From Cladorrhinum sp. PSN259 (lineage: Eukaryota > Ascomycota > Sordariomycetes > Sordariales > Podosporaceae), in the NCBI GenBank assembly GCA_033725935.1, contig MU867106.1:124001-188000 (forward strand): DNA of 64,000 bases, read 5' to 3'. Below, piece by piece: positions 1 to 11,782 of this stretch (its first letter is position 1; each line of letters begins with the position of its first letter). The translations under genes were made by a program, and so were the position numbers. Under the pieces are notes generated by a model. The model had not been told where the DNA came from. It made no database searches and saw only the letters and a program-made list of their open reading frames with translations.

Positions 1-171
1 ATGGACCCACAATACTCAACAAGCCTCGGCGAATCCAACCAGACATACATAGAATGATACCACGAACATGATTTACCCACAGGCAGAAATGAACATCAGA
101 TAACAACGCTATTTACACAAAATCCTAACCCACAAACTCCATCCCAATGCTTGTATAGTAAAAATCGCCCA

Positions 172-2922
172 TCACTGCATATGAACATTAAAGGCTTCCT
201 GGATAGCCTCGGCGTCCTCCATGTTGACCACCATCCTCAGTAGTTCCCCTGCAAGCTCTGAAGTCTCAATCGGTATGCTCGCATCCATGATCAAATCATC
301 CTCCTGCACCGTCAACCGCGCCAGCGTCAAGAAGTATCGTTGTGCGCCGCCAGGATATGCACTCAACTTGTCCGTTATGTTGCCAATCACATCAGCCGTG
401 CGCGGGTTTGTAATGAGCATGTGCAAGATCCGTGTCGCCTCAAGGATAAACTTGGGCAGTTGAACAAACAGTAGAACTCCCTCATCCCGTTCATCCGTGT
501 CTGACCAATCCTCTGACTCGTAGTCCTCTTCCTCGTCTTGGGGCTTGACCAGGTCCATTGCATCCCCACCATCAATAGAAGTCGTGGACTCATTTGCATC
601 CGTACCCTTTGACTTTGACTTCGACGTCCGTTTCCTCCTCGGCAAACCCCCATCAACATCATACATCCGATCAATAGCCCACGACCAAGCTGTAACCACC
701 CTCGGAATGGCAACCTCGTGGTGAGCAATCTGAACTGCTCCATAAGGGCTGCTGGAAAAAATCTTGAGCGTCCGCAGGGCATTGAACCGCACCTTGAGCT
801 CCTTAAGCGATCCTCTTGGAGCCCAGGGCGGTATCTCGATCAAGAATGATGACACTCGACTGATAACTCCCGCAGAAACCTCGGCCAAATCCTCGGCCTC
901 GGTGCGCTTAGCACCGCCGCGACTCAAACCGGCCATGGAAACTTTGGTGGGTATTGGTCCGACGCTTCCGGCCAGAACCGACGACCACAGCATCCCAATT
1001 GTAGCAAGCCAGTCTCGCTCTGGATGCTTCGGTGACAGCATCATGAGGATGAAGTCTGGCTCAATGGTCCGCCAAAACTCTACCTGGGGGGAGAACTGAG
1101 GTTTCGCAGCATCGACCTCAGACTCGTCCCCAGGGGCTATTGGTTTTGGTACCACACATCCAAGTGCAGCAAGATGCAGCAACGCTAGAATTTGCGTGAC
1201 ATCTATATCGAGGCACAGCTGGCGAATAACATTGTCGGGATGTGCTGACAAGTTGCCATCCACGCTGTTGAATCGGGGCTGGGCAACCAGTCTACATGTT
1301 GTTGTGCAGACGGGGATGAGGGTCGAGATGATGCGTGGCGCAACACCGACGGAATTGAGGTCAAGAGTGAAGCGAACCAACGAGGCGAGATAGTAGATCG
1401 GCGCGTGGTATCGCTCCGCAAGACACCTTTGCCAGATGTCAAGAATCATCTGGGCAAAATCGGCAAGAAGAAGTAAAGGTTCGCTGGGTTTGCCAAGTCG
1501 AGGTAGCTTTTGTAGTATCATGGCTGCAAATGTTGTGGTGGGTTCGGAGGGGAGAGCATAGCGGGAAAATAGATCAAATGTCGGGGGCTGGTCAGAGAGC
1601 GCATTGTGTTCAAGCACAAGTCTCAGGAACTGCAGAGCAGATTAACAAGACAATATCTGGTCAGACACGGAACTAAGACAACTTACATCGTACGGGAGAT
1701 CGTTTGCTGACCTAATGGGAAGAAAAGCTGGGTCAACTGGCTTGGGCCGAACAAACCCATCTTCTGCATCCTGGATTTCCAAGGCGAAGGATGGACTGTC
1801 AACAGCAGGACGCTTTCTCTTCCCCTTGGTTGGGGTGCGTTCTGTCGTGGACTGTGCGCCGGAGGCCGTGTTCTGCCTCCGCAATGCAGCATGGTTCTTG
1901 GTAGGACTCGTAGATATAGCCTCCAGGCTATCGAAGCCATCAGGTTGTCCCCATGTCTTGTTCTTTTTCTGTGGTGTCGTCGAACCGGTCTCATGCTTTT
2001 TGCCCCTTGCCCGGCCCAATCCCTCCCTAAGGTCTTGACGGGCAAACTGGAGTTCGGTATTTGCGGTTCGCTGAGCTGCCTTTGCTTCCTCAATCACGCG
2101 CTCCTGTTTTGCTGTCTGCTCGGCGGCTTGCTTCTTGAGGCGGGCGATATCAGCCTCGCGTTCCGTTTGGGCCTTGTCGTATTTGGAGCGCATAATCGCA
2201 GCTTCACCCTGTGCCGTTGTGAGCTCCGATTCGAGCTCAGAGAGCCGAGCTTGTAGAGCGGCGATGATGTTATCATCTTGCTTGCTGTTGCCAGTAGCTG
2301 GGTGTGTAGCTTTCGGAGGTGGAACGCCATGGGTGGGGCGTATTGGCAGCGATTGACGAGCAAATTGCGAGGGGCGAGGCGGAGGATGACGGGCAAACTG
2401 TGAGGGTTGAGGAGGTGGGCGTGGGACGAATTGCGACTGTTGGAGTGGAGGACGAGGAGCAAACTGGGACTGCTGAGGAGGTGGTCGAGTATAAGCTGCT
2501 CTGGGGCCGGCGATGTTGGCGATGTTAGCGGTCAGTCGAGCGGGTTGAATTGGTCGCGTCGTTTCGGCATTGGCAGCAATCGCGCCCGCAGGTCGCTGGG
2601 TGATTTCCTCGAAAACCTCGGTATCATCGAGGTCGTCGTCGTCCAGACCATAATCGTAACTGTCGTGCGCTTGTCGAGCTTGCTGAGGTTGTTGTGGTGG
2701 GGCTTGTCGTTGTTGCAATTGAGGCTGAGGTGGTTGATACCGCTGAGGTTGCAAATGTGCCAGTTGTTGAGGTTGGTGATAGTATGCCGGTGGTCTCTGT
2801 GATTGTTGCTGGGTCAATGCCAATCGTGCCTGTGTTGACTCGATGGCTTTGATCTCTAATTCCTGGAGGACAGTCTCGTTGAGCTCGTCGAACCCATCGT
2901 CGGAAAAATCGTCATCATCCAT
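172..2922 (-). CDS. ATRIP/Rad26-family DNA-damage checkpoint protein (UvsD-like)
   Basis: Two exons, 2922..1687 and 1629..172, are joined by a 57-nt intron (GTAAGT donor, CTGCAG acceptor, phase 0), giving about 897 aa. The first ATG is at 2922. The N-terminus is an acidic block (MDDDDFSDDGFDEL) followed by a conserved-looking helix (LQELEIKAIE), as I remember it from fungal Rad26/ATRIP proteins. Then come a Gln/Pro-rich low-complexity linker, a charged coiled coil at about residues 215-305, a basic segment, and in exon 2 a helical C-terminal half with an acidic insert (SEDWSDTDERDEG). In this family the protein partners the ATR/Mec1 kinase and brings it to RPA-coated ssDNA in the nucleus. No enzymatic motif is expected or seen. 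The assignment rests on the N-terminal signature and architecture, so a search is still needed. Confidence 0.8.
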
Positions 2923-3941
2923 GGCCAATTGCCGGGTATGACCACGCTACTGAGTGCTGTTTGTGTTGCATGGAAAACAATGGAAGCTCGGCAATGCCAG
3001 TGCTTTGCTGCAATTGAAGGTTGCTTTGACTCCAACTTTTGGCAGTTGCAGGACGCGGTTTGTGAACCCCTCCATGACGCGCCGCGCCCTCAAACTTTAA
3101 GGTCCCCTGTCAATGCTCGGGCGCAGGTAGGTACCCGTCAAGGGTCCACTTCACTAGGTGGCCCACCACACCCACCCACCAAAATTGCCCCGCTTAAGCA
3201 TTCCTGGTTCCCCAGTACCCGACGTAACCTGGTCCCAGGAAGTCATGATTCTCTGACGGTTCTAGGTATCGGCCTTCCTCTCGCAAACTCTCCCATCAAG
3301 GGCTCTTAAGGTGGGAAATTAGTGCGCCTGGGTATTACACGTATTTCTTGATCGCAACAGATTACCGTCCCAAGCCGTAGCTCGTCTGAACGGCTCGCTT
3401 TGTGGTGCTTTACTCTGGGAACATTCCCGTCCTGGGATCTTCCCCAACCGCAACTACCCTTCCCTGGCTCCGGCTCAGGGCTTATGATGCCCCTGATTTC
3501 AATTCTGGGCCGTATACTTTTGGGAACGACCGTAAAGGGCCGAAGAGGCCGACCCTTTCATCGCTACTGGTCCGGTAGTCACCTAGACGGTTTCCCAAGT
3601 TGGCAAACGAGTGGCAAGGCTTTCTTGGTTCCAATAAATGAATGATCATCTGCAGAAAAGTACTTTGGAGAGAGAAAATATCAACAACGATTGCAGCAGT
3701 CGACTCTATCAGTAATGATACTGCTCGAGCTAGCTAATCATATCTATTGGTGATATCGCGTTTACTAAAATGTCTGAGAAGGACGATCCTGAGGCTAATG
3801 TCCTCTTTTTGAGGTTTCCCGTTTTTTTTAAAAAAAAAAAAAGATTATCTAAAATGTTGTGTTGATATGGTTTCAGGGGTAACGTTGAGGATCGATGGTA
3901 TTAAAAGAAGAAAAAGAAAAGAAAGAAGATGGAGCAAAAAT
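2923..3941. other. Intergenic region between the Rad26-like gene and the 5S gene
   Basis: No coding region is supported here. It holds the presumed promoter of the minus-strand Rad26-like gene. A T-run abutting an A-run (around 3821-3842) lies about 100 bp beyond the 3' end of the 5S gene. Confidence 0.5.
3936..3941 (-). terminator. Pol III T-run downstream of 5S copy 1
   Basis: On the minus strand the RNA end GTATGT is followed by A and then five T, the usual Pol III stop signal. The corresponding run at copy 2 is eight T. Confidence 0.7.
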
Positions 3942-4060
3942 ACATACAACACCAGGGATTCCCCAGTGGTCACCCACCTGAGTACTAGTCTAGCGATCTG
4001 TGGCTTATCTAGGGCAGAGCGGACGGGATGCCGAGTTTTCCACAGTCTATGGTCGTATGT
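3942..4060 (-). rRNA. 5S ribosomal RNA gene, copy 1
   Basis: On the minus strand the sequence begins ACATACGACCATAGACTGTG and ends ...GTTGTATGT, exactly 119 nt. The two ends (ACATAC / GTATGT) pair as helix I. The internal promoter (A box, intermediate element, C box) region of fungal 5S is present. The copy is identical over all 119 nt to the one at 43458-43576. A T5 run follows the 3' end as a Pol III terminator. It is a dispersed 5S gene, as in Neurospora-type genomes, standing alone between protein genes. Confidence 0.96.
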
Positions 4061-4073
4061 GATATTCGAATAC

Positions 4074-4089
4074 GGGAATTACACTTTTG
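4074..4089 (-). promoter_or_regulatory. Upstream element of 5S copy 1 (CAAAA-N4-AATTCCC)
   Basis: Reading toward the gene, CAAAA sits at -29 to -25 and AATTCCC at -20 to -14. Both words recur at exactly the same offsets upstream of copy 2 although the rest of the flanks differ. The position matches the upstream TATA-like element known for Neurospora 5S genes. The element is seen in sequence; its function is inferred. Confidence 0.6.
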
Positions 4090-4448
4090 TAAGGATTGGG
4101 CCAGTACAAAATGATTTTCTTCTACATGGGATGAATGTTTGGATGGATGGATAAAGAATGAGCAACCCATGACTTCTGTCCAAAAAAAAAAAAAAAAAAA
4201 AAAGGTGGGAAAATTGTCGACACCCACCGAAAAATCGTTCGAGCCGGGGATTTTGACCGGCGATATACACAATATCGTTATATCTCACAACGTTACTTGT
4301 CAACATGATGTTTTTTAAGAGGTCAAAGACTCGGTTTTGTATAAAAACTGGAATAATCCAGAATAGTCTATTCAACCGCTTGCTGATGCCATGGAAACGC
4401 TAAACACGAAAATAGTAATTACAAGAACGCCTGCCGGCCACACCTCCT
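4090..4448. other. Intergenic region with long A-run
   Basis: This short stretch between the 5S upstream element and the 3' end of the thiolase gene contains an A homopolymer of more than 20 bases near 4182-4204. I see no gene. Confidence 0.5.
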
Positions 4449-5791
4449 TTATTGCTCGTTGACAAACAAGCCAGCCATACCCATACCAGTTCCGATGCAC
4501 ATGCTGGTCAACAAGATCTTCTTGCCCTGTCTTCTGCACTCAGCCAAGCCGGTGACGATCTGTCTGGCACCGGTAGCGCCAAGTGGGTGGCCGAGCGCAA
4601 TCGCACCGCCGCGGGGGTTCATCTTTGCCCAGTCCAAGCCAAGCTTGTCACGGCAGTAAACGGCCATGCTGGCAAAGGCCTCGTTGACCTCAATAACATC
4701 CACATCTGCGAGAGAAATGTTGTGCTGGGCGAGCAGCTTGGGAATGGCAACAGTAGGGCCAATGCCCATGATGCGTGGAGCGAGACCGGCTGTCGTCGAG
4801 CCAACGTACTTGGCAAGGATGGGCTGACCGAGCTTGATAGCAGTGCTGCGCTTCATGAGAAGAACGGCGGCGGCGCCATCGGTAACCTGACTGGCATTAC
4901 CACCGGTAGTAGCACCATTACCCCATTGTGGGAAGGCGGCGCGAATCTTGCTGAGACTCTCAGCGGTGGTGCCGGGACGGATGCCTTCATCCTTGGTCAG
5001 GGTAACCTGCTTAAAGTTGCCCTCGGCATCCTTGACCTTGGTGGTGATTGGGACAATCTCCTCGTCAAAGAGACCATCCTTTTGAGCCTTCTCGGCTCTC
5101 TGGAAACTCTCGGCGGCGTACTTGTCCATCTCTGATCTGGGAATGTTGAAGTCGGCGCTGACGTTCTCGGAAGTCCAACCCATTGGCTGCATACAGTCAA
5201 GTGACTCCTGCGAGTTCTTGGTGACATCCTCATCGAAGGGCTTCTCGAGCGCATCTCCACCAACGCTCATGCTCTCGGCGCCAATAGCGATACCGACCTG
5301 GATGGAGCCGGTGGTGATCGAGCCCGCGATGTCGGCGACCGCCTTGAGGCCGGACGAACAGAAGCGGTTCAGGGAGTATGCGGATGACGTGTTGGGGTAG
5401 CCCGCGGCGAGAGCGGCGGCGCGGAGCTTGTATGCGGCCTTACCGTCGGAGACGTTGCCGAGAGCGAAATCCTCGACGAGGGCGGGATCGAGCTTGCTGC
5501 GTTCGTTGACCTCCTTGAGCATTGCGTAGACAAGGTACTCGAGAGAGGTGTCCTTGAATCCGCCCTTGCGCGCCTTGGTGAGGGGAGTGCGAGCGGCGTA
5601 GGTAATCACGATGTCGTCGGCATTCTTGGACGTGCTGCGTAGTCGCGCAAATAGAAGTCAGCATGATCGCCGCAGACGAGATGGGCGCAAGCGCATGTGA
5701 CCGGAGATTTGGAGAATAGAACTTACATTTGTGACAGACCATTGCCGGGGGCAAGGTGCTTGAGGATGGAACCAAGTCTCTCGACAGCCAT
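4449..5791 (-). CDS. Peroxisomal 3-ketoacyl-CoA thiolase (acetyl-CoA C-acyltransferase)
   Basis: Two exons, 5791..5727 and 5634..4449, flank a 92-nt intron (GTAAGT...GCAG) and give 416 aa, the usual thiolase length. The short first exon encodes a textbook PTS2 peroxisomal signal, RLGSILKHL at residues 5-13 (R-L-x5-H-L). Catalytic features are all present: the nucleophile Cys in NRFCSSGLK (about residue 114), the GGAIALGHPLGATG histidine motif, and the C-terminal CIGTGMG cysteine motif. The enzyme catalyses the last step of peroxisomal beta-oxidation, cleaving 3-ketoacyl-CoA to acetyl-CoA and a shortened acyl-CoA. It sits tail-to-5' with the 5S gene on the same strand. Confidence 0.95.
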
Positions 5792-7407
5792 TGTGAAGGA
5801 TGTGTATGTGTGGTGTGGTGGTGCGGTGTGGGATGGGAACCGACGGTATGGTTTGAGAACCTGGAGGAAGAAGAAAGATTATAACAGGACCTTCGGCGTT
5901 GATGGCCGACAAACAATGATGCAGCCAACAGCGTGTGGGGGGGCCTGTGCCGAGGCATGCTCGGTGTCTGTCGGCAAGGATAGCTCTGGGGTAAATTGAC
6001 CCGGTCCAGATCCGGATCGAGACTCTGCGGGGAAAATATACCGGCCCAGAATTTAGGAGCTGTCCCGGTTCCGCCACCGGCAGTTCGAGAAGACAGCGTC
6101 ATTTTGTTTTTTTTTGTTAAAGAATCTCACTCCATTTCCATTCTTTTCTTTTGGAAGATGGAAACCAAAGCAGTTCGTGGAATTAAGTTTGAGGAAATGC
6201 TCGGTCTTGGCTGCCAGATGGCTCGGATATCCACTTGGCGCTTCCAAAACTCTGATCCACCATCAAGCTGTGTCACTGAAAGTTGTTGCCATTTCATTCC
6301 TGGTTGCCACATTATGAATGGACCTCCGAGCGCAAATTCCCCAACCCATCAAAAACTCTGTTCCATTTCTCCTGATCATCTCGAAGAAAACATCAAGACT
6401 TTGCAAATTTGCGTGGCACGCATGGTTACTAATCACCGCGATCACAAATTCTGGACACGACCAAGAGATAACCGCCAGAGCATTGCCCGAGAGTCCGCCG
6501 ACCGATCCGAACAACGCACCTTGTGAAGAAGGTGGCGTCCCTGCCTTTAATTGCCCTGACAGAAGTGGAAGTGGAGTGCCACATGCCCCTCTCGGACACC
6601 TCTGCGGACATTCGTAACACTTAACCAGACGCGATGTACTCACAAGGAAAAATGCGAGTTGGGATCAATAGTTGACGTATCACCAAAAGTCTTCCATCCA
6701 ATCCACGGCTGTCAGAATGGACGATCACCGCAAACTTAATCGCAAAAAAGGCACGGCCGCTCTTTGATGGCGCTTGGGATTTCGTGTACAAGCGGGACCC
6801 TAGACGCCTTGGCGGGCCCTAAACGAGGCTTGGCAAACCATGGTTCCCACGCGCTTGCTTGATTCGGGATGCATCTTCAAGGAGCAACCTGCTTGGAAAG
6901 AGCTGAGGCTTGATGGGCTTTTCAGCTCTTGTCAATTTCTCAATTCTGACCAGACTTTTAGGCTCCCTGACTTTGCGGTCAACATGTCTTTCCAACATCT
7001 CTTCAAGTGTTGATATTTTTTTTCCCTCCCCTTTCCCCTTTGCTTTAGGTTTCCCGCCGACGCGACGCTTTTTTTTTTCACAGCACTGAATACGAAGGAG
7101 TAATTCTTATTTTTATCTCCGGATATCTTACGGACCAAGTACGGATATCTCCCGGACCAAGAACCGATATCTGTCAATCGTTAAGTTATTCCCATTCGAG
7201 TCGGCCACCCCCTTCCTCCCAATCTTTGGTTCGAGATCCCCTCCTCCGCAACGCTTCGGACGCCCGTCGACATTAGAGCCCCTACGACGACTCAGACATC
7301 AAGTCCGACGACACCAATATCTTCTAGCCTCCAATCCGCCCTTTCCCATTCCCTCCGTCCTCTGACCACCTCTTGTCCAACCCGACCGCCCAGTGTCCCG
7401 AGACAAC
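5792..7407. other. Long intergenic region between divergent thiolase and GH128 genes
   Basis: This 1.6-kb divergent promoter region holds no coding region I can support. It contains T-rich tracts (around 6106-6117 and 7068-7078), a 22-bp imperfect tandem repeat at 7120-7163 listed separately, and a pyrimidine-rich stretch just before the GH128 start (about 7320-7395), which is common in fungal promoters. Confidence 0.5.
7120..7173. promoter_or_regulatory. 22-bp tandem CGGATATC repeat upstream of the GH128 gene
   Basis: Unit 1 at 7120-7141 and unit 2 at 7142-7163 share CGGATATCT-N2-CGGACCAAG; a third partial copy (CCGATATCTG) follows. Each unit carries CGG triplets of the kind bound by Zn2Cys6 factors. 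It lies about 250-290 bp before the GH128 start codon. The repeat is seen; binding is inferred. Confidence 0.35.
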
Positions 7408-8441
7408 ATGATACACCAGATAACACTGGCTGCTACTCTGGCGGCAGCCATTCTGCCGTCTTGTGCATCAGCCGGTCCTCTCTCTTCCCCCAAGAGAGGT
7501 TTGGTCTTTACCCCCAACGCGACGACCCGTGCGGACGACAACATCTGGTTCCAGAAGCCGACGAGTCTTACCTGGTATTATAATTACAAGGCCGATCCGG
7601 AGGATGTCTACGCCAAGATTCCCCAGTCCGAGTTGGAGTTCGTTCCCATGCTCTGGGGTGCGCCTCCGTCGACCAGTGATACCTCGTTTCTGACAAATAT
7701 CAAGAAGCAGATCAAGAATGGTCGCAATATCACAAACATCCTGACATTCAACGAGCCCGATGCCCCACATTCCTGGGGAGGAAGCAACTTGGACGTGATC
7801 ACTGCTGCCGAGGTGTGGGTGAATAACATTGAGCCACTCAAAGAGATGGGACTGCGCGTGGGCTTGCCCGCCTGCACTGGCGCGCCCACCGGTATTACCT
7901 GGCTACAAAACTTTGTCAAGGCCTGCAATGACCGGCTCAGCCAGGGTGGCCCGGCGAGGAACTGCAGCTACGACTTTGTCCCGCTGCACTGGTACGGCAA
8001 CTTTGAGGGACTTGCAAGCCACATGGGGCAGTACAATGCTGAGTAGGTCCTTCCATGCCGTCCTCTTTAGTGTTGGTCGATAATTAACGTTTATCCCTTT
8101 CCAGGTTCCCCAACAAGACCATCTGGATCACCGAGTACAATTATGCCAAGCAGAACCTTGCCGACACGCAGTCGTTTTACAACATGTCGGCTGAGTACTT
8201 TGACCGTCTGCCCTATGTCGAGCGTTACAGCTTGTTTGGCGCCTTCCGCAGCGACGTTAGCAACGTCGGCCCCAACGCCGCCATGCTGAACAAGGCTGGA
8301 GAGCTGACGGATATTGGCGCTTGGTATCTGGGAAGACAGGGCACCGGCGTGTTGCCCACCAGCAAGAAGTCCGGTGCATCGGCTCCCCAGGTAAGCGGTG
8401 CATTGCTTGTGGCATTTGGGATGTTGGCGTTGGTCTGCTGA
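7408..8441 (+). CDS. Secreted glycoside hydrolase, GH128/Asl1-like endo-beta-1,3-glucanase, probably GPI-anchored
   Basis: Two exons, 7408-8042 and 8105-8441 (62-nt intron GTAGGT...CCAG), give 323 aa. The reading frame is open slightly upstream but the first ATG is at 7408. A signal peptide covers about residues 1-22 (hydrophobic core, Ala-rich end). The single catalytic domain starts with KRGLVFT and carries the two GH128-type glutamates, in ILTFNEPD and in WITEYN. The C-terminus is a Ser/Gly stretch followed by a hydrophobic tail ending LVAFGMLALVC, the pattern of a GPI-anchor signal. Members of this family act on beta-1,3-glucan of the fungal cell wall (Asl1 in fission yeast is the cell-wall relative). 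Specificity is inferred. Confidence 0.85.
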
Positions 8442-10074
8442 TTCGATTGGCTTTCGATGTTGCGTTGATGATGTGATTATTGATGCCTCACCGTGGTCGG
8501 TTGTTTGCTGCTCCCTTTGCTGTTCACGCACCCATTTTGCATCAGCGACCATGTTGCGTCCTTGCCTGGATCTATACCTTACCCAAAGATACCCATTTGC
8601 CGGATATATCAGCATGGCCTTTAGTACGCTCCCTAGTGTTTATTGCATGTTCATTCGCCTTTTAAGGTATTACGGGGTTTAGAGGGTGCCTCTTTGGGAT
8701 TTAACGGAGTTCTTTTGGGTTGTGGCTTTTGGATACCTACAACTGGCACTTGCACATATTGCTTTATGCCTACGACATAATATTGTATTTTTATCTAATC
8801 ACGCTACATGAGCAGCACCTTCATGTGGGACTATGGTCCCCTTCGATTCCTGCCGTCGAAGAAGTCTTGGAGCGGCTCTTGGGGCCTTTGAAGGATGAGG
8901 ATGAGGGTTTCGAGGAGTCTCTCGAGGAACTCTTGGAGGAGTCCTTGGAGGAGGCCTCTGAGAGAGAAAGACCGATGGAACCTTATGAGGACACAATACA
9001 TTTATGGGAAACCTTTATTCACATCAAACCTCAAATGACGTTGAAGAGCCTTAGACTTTTTAGATCGGTCTTGCTTCCCGGCACTGCGAGGTGGCGCGTC
9101 CTTGTAGAGAATGGGCTTGGATACTAATGAGCGTATTATACTTTAAAGATGGCTACAACCACCAGGCGTTCTACGGCGACGCATACACATCCACGAGGAC
9201 TGGGAGGCGGAGCTGGTGGTTATGGGAACGGATTGCATAAGATGATGGTGCATATCTATTGCTGGGGATTAGTGTTGTGGATAAGGTATATATAGGTAGA
9301 TGTGGGTTGTGCCGTGTGTATAAACTCTTGTGTTTTGGATGATGCGGGGAGATATGAACGTGGGGGTTTACCGACAACAGCTCGATATGTCTAAACTAGG
9401 TTCAGTCTCGCGATCCTATCACGGTATGTGTATTACGCAGCACTTGGTTAAGTGCAAGAACCAATAAAAGATAATCTAGTAATCATCAAAGGAGCAAGCT
9501 TCGGCCGAAAGAGGCATCATATATGCAGTCCTTACAATTGCTGTTGCATATGTACTGTAATCCTTTCCCCGAAATGTTGCATGGTGTGTGTTGGTGTTGG
9601 AATCCTTTGTCAGCCCTAACCTGTGTTTGGCACTTAAGTTTGTCACCAAATACATGCATGTGCATGTACGGTGTACCTGCACAGGCAAAAGTACCAACAA
9701 AAGCAAGCTGGATGTAACCTCGCTGGTTTCAAGGTCAATTGATCCTGCATGGTTCGTAGTGTGTACATGAAGGGTGAACGGTGACTGGTGAATAGTGGTG
9801 AGGGGAAACAGCCACCACGGGACGATGTGACGGTGTGCTACGGATGGATTCGATTGGATCGATTGGATTGGATGTGTTGGGAGACAAAGAAAAGGCCGAG
9901 AGGGCCACGGAGGGGGGGGGGGAGGGGGGACAAGAGTACGAGTACATAAGTGGCTGGGGATTCCCGGTGGACTTTTATCACCTTTTTTTTTTTTTTTCTC
10001 TTTCTTTGACAAGTTTTAAACCGAATACTCCGTACAACTTTACTGCGTTTCAAGTGTTGTATAAAACCGACAAG
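8442..10074. other. Intergenic region, GH128 to aldehyde dehydrogenase
   Basis: No convincing gene. At 8855-8965 there is a GA-rich purine stretch with imperfect short repeats (a Glu/Leu-rich open frame on plus, a Pro/Arg-rich one on minus), but neither has an ATG and context that look like a gene. G- and T-homopolymers lie at about 9912-9928 and 9983-9998. Confidence 0.45.
9853..9871 (-). promoter_or_regulatory. Cluster of three CCAAT boxes upstream of the aldehyde dehydrogenase gene
   Basis: CCAAT on the minus strand occurs at 9853-9857, 9862-9866 and 9867-9871, about 205-220 bp before the start codon. CCAAT is the site of the fungal HAP/CBC complex. The cluster could also be chance within a short GATTG-rich repeat. 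Confidence 0.35.
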
Positions 10075-11782
10075 ATGGGTTCCACCTCAGTCTCGGATGA
10101 GTTGCCCAAGATTGACTTTGATGTATGTATTACAACTTACACAACCCTATTTTTTGCCGTGATAGCCGATATGAGATACTGATATGATTACATGTTCTTG
10201 CTGTTGTGTATAGGTGTTCCACAACACAATCAACAACAAGCTCACCTCTACAACCTCAACCCGCAATGCGATAAACCCATCCACGGAGGAACCTCTGCCG
10301 CCTGTCCCGCTCTCGACACAAGAAGATGTCGATAATGCGGTTGCAGCCGCCCAAGCGGCTTACCCTGCCTGGAGGGACTTGACGTACGATGAACGAGCAA
10401 AGTACATACTCCGCTACGCAGACGCGATCGAAGCCAACCTGGCCGGGTTTCAGGATCTCCTCATGCGCGAGGCGGGTAAACCGGTGACCAATGCGAGCCA
10501 AGAGCTGGGGTTCGCTTTGTTGCATTTGAGGCAGACTGCCACCCTCCGTCTTGACGAGGAGGTGATTGAGGATACTGAGGAGGTAAGTTAACATCTCATT
10601 CACACATAAAAAAAGTGTTGAGCAAGTTGTGGCAAACTACTGACGAAAGAGATGTTGACTTTTGATGTGTAACAGCGCACAGCTTCAGTGAGATACGTAC
10701 CGGTCGGCGTGGGAGTAGGCATCGTCCCCTGGAACTACCCCGTCCTTTTGGGTCTCGGAAAGCTAGACGCCGCCGTCTTGACGGGAAACACCTACATCTG
10801 GAAGCCGTCTCCTTATGCGCCTTACTCTGCTCTCAAACTGGGCGAATTAGCGTCAAAGATTTTCCCGCCCGGTGTGGTGCAGGTTTTGAGCGGTGATGAG
10901 AGTCTGGGACCATTGTTTACTGCCCACGAAGGAGTGGCGAAAATCAGCTTCACGGGGTCGACTGTTACGGGCAAAAAGGTTATGGCTGCTTGCGCGGGGA
11001 CGTTGAAGAGGTTGACGCTTGAGTTGGGCGGGAATGATGCTTGTGTTGTTTGTGAGGATGTGGATATCGACAAGGTGGTTCAAAAGGTTTGTTTTTCTTT
11101 TTCTGCAAATTCTTCTTTCACTTTGGACTTTGCTAAATTGGTCCAGATTGGTCCCATGGGTTTTCTCCACGCCGGACAGATCTGCATGGACATCAAGCGC
11201 CTGTACGTCCACGAAAACATCTACGACAAGTTCCTCGCCGCCCTCGTCCAAGTCGTCAAAACTTTCAAAGTAGGCGGCGCAGGAGATACCGAGGCCTTCC
11301 TCGGCCCCGTGCAGAACAGCATGCAGTTCAACAAGGTGCAGGACCTGTATTCTGAAATCCCCAAGCAGAACTGGAAGGTAGCTCTGGGAGGCGTGCCTGA
11401 TTCTGCATCCACGTCCAAGGGATACTTTCTGCCTCCCACCATCATTGATAACCCGCCCGACGACAGCCGGATCGTCGTGGAAGAGCCCTTTGGTCCCATC
11501 ATGCCCGTTTTGAAGTGGCGTGATGAAGCGGATGTGATCAAGAGGGCGAATAACACCAACATGGGACTCGGTGCCTCGGTTTGGAGTGATGATATTGAGA
11601 GGGCCAAGAAGATTGCCAACAAGCTCGAGGCTGGAAGTGTTTGGGTTAACTCGCACTTTGAGTTGTCACCGTACGTTCCGTTTGGTGGGCACAAGTGGAG
11701 TGGTGTCGGCATGGATTGGGGTCTTGTTGGCATGAAGGGGTGGTGCAACACTCAGGCCGTGTGGGTGAGGAAGAAGTTTTGA
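10075..11782 (+). CDS. NAD(P)-dependent aldehyde dehydrogenase (ALDH superfamily)
   Basis: Four exons, 10075-10122, 10214-10582, 10676-11086 and 11147-11782, give 487 aa, normal for the family. Introns have canonical ends (GTATGT/TAG, GTAAGT/CAG, GTTTGT/CAG). The last intron is 60 nt without a stop, so the frame reads through it, but removing it restores the conserved join before IGPMGFLHAGQICM. Visible motifs: PWNYP, SFTGS cofactor loop, the general-base Glu in LELGGND (about residue 255), the nucleophile Cys in HAGQICM (about residue 289) and EEPFGPIMPV. It oxidises an aldehyde to the acid, probably in the cytosol as no targeting signal is seen. It resembles salicylaldehyde/vanillin-dehydrogenase-like fungal ALDHs, but substrate cannot be read from sequence. 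Confidence 0.92.

Noticed and set aside
4200..4275. T-arm-like hairpin GCCGG...CCGGC on the minus strand near 5S copy 1
   Set aside because: Loop is the wrong size and sequence, and no acceptor or anticodon arms can be drawn.
5996..6526. 176-codon plus frame in the thiolase/GH128 spacer
   Set aside because: No domain, no splice structure, codon usage unlike neighbours.
7226..7245. GGTTCGAGATCC resembling a tRNA B box
   Set aside because: No A box upstream at suitable spacing and no cloverleaf arms.
8720..9127. Glu/Leu-rich open frame after the GH128 gene
   Set aside because: No ATG before the acidic repeats, strong purine bias, opposite strand equally open; looks like low-complexity DNA.
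9476..10012. 178-codon minus-strand frame upstream of the aldehyde dehydrogenase
   Set aside because: Made of homopolymer translations (poly-Lys, poly-Pro) and lies over the promoter region.
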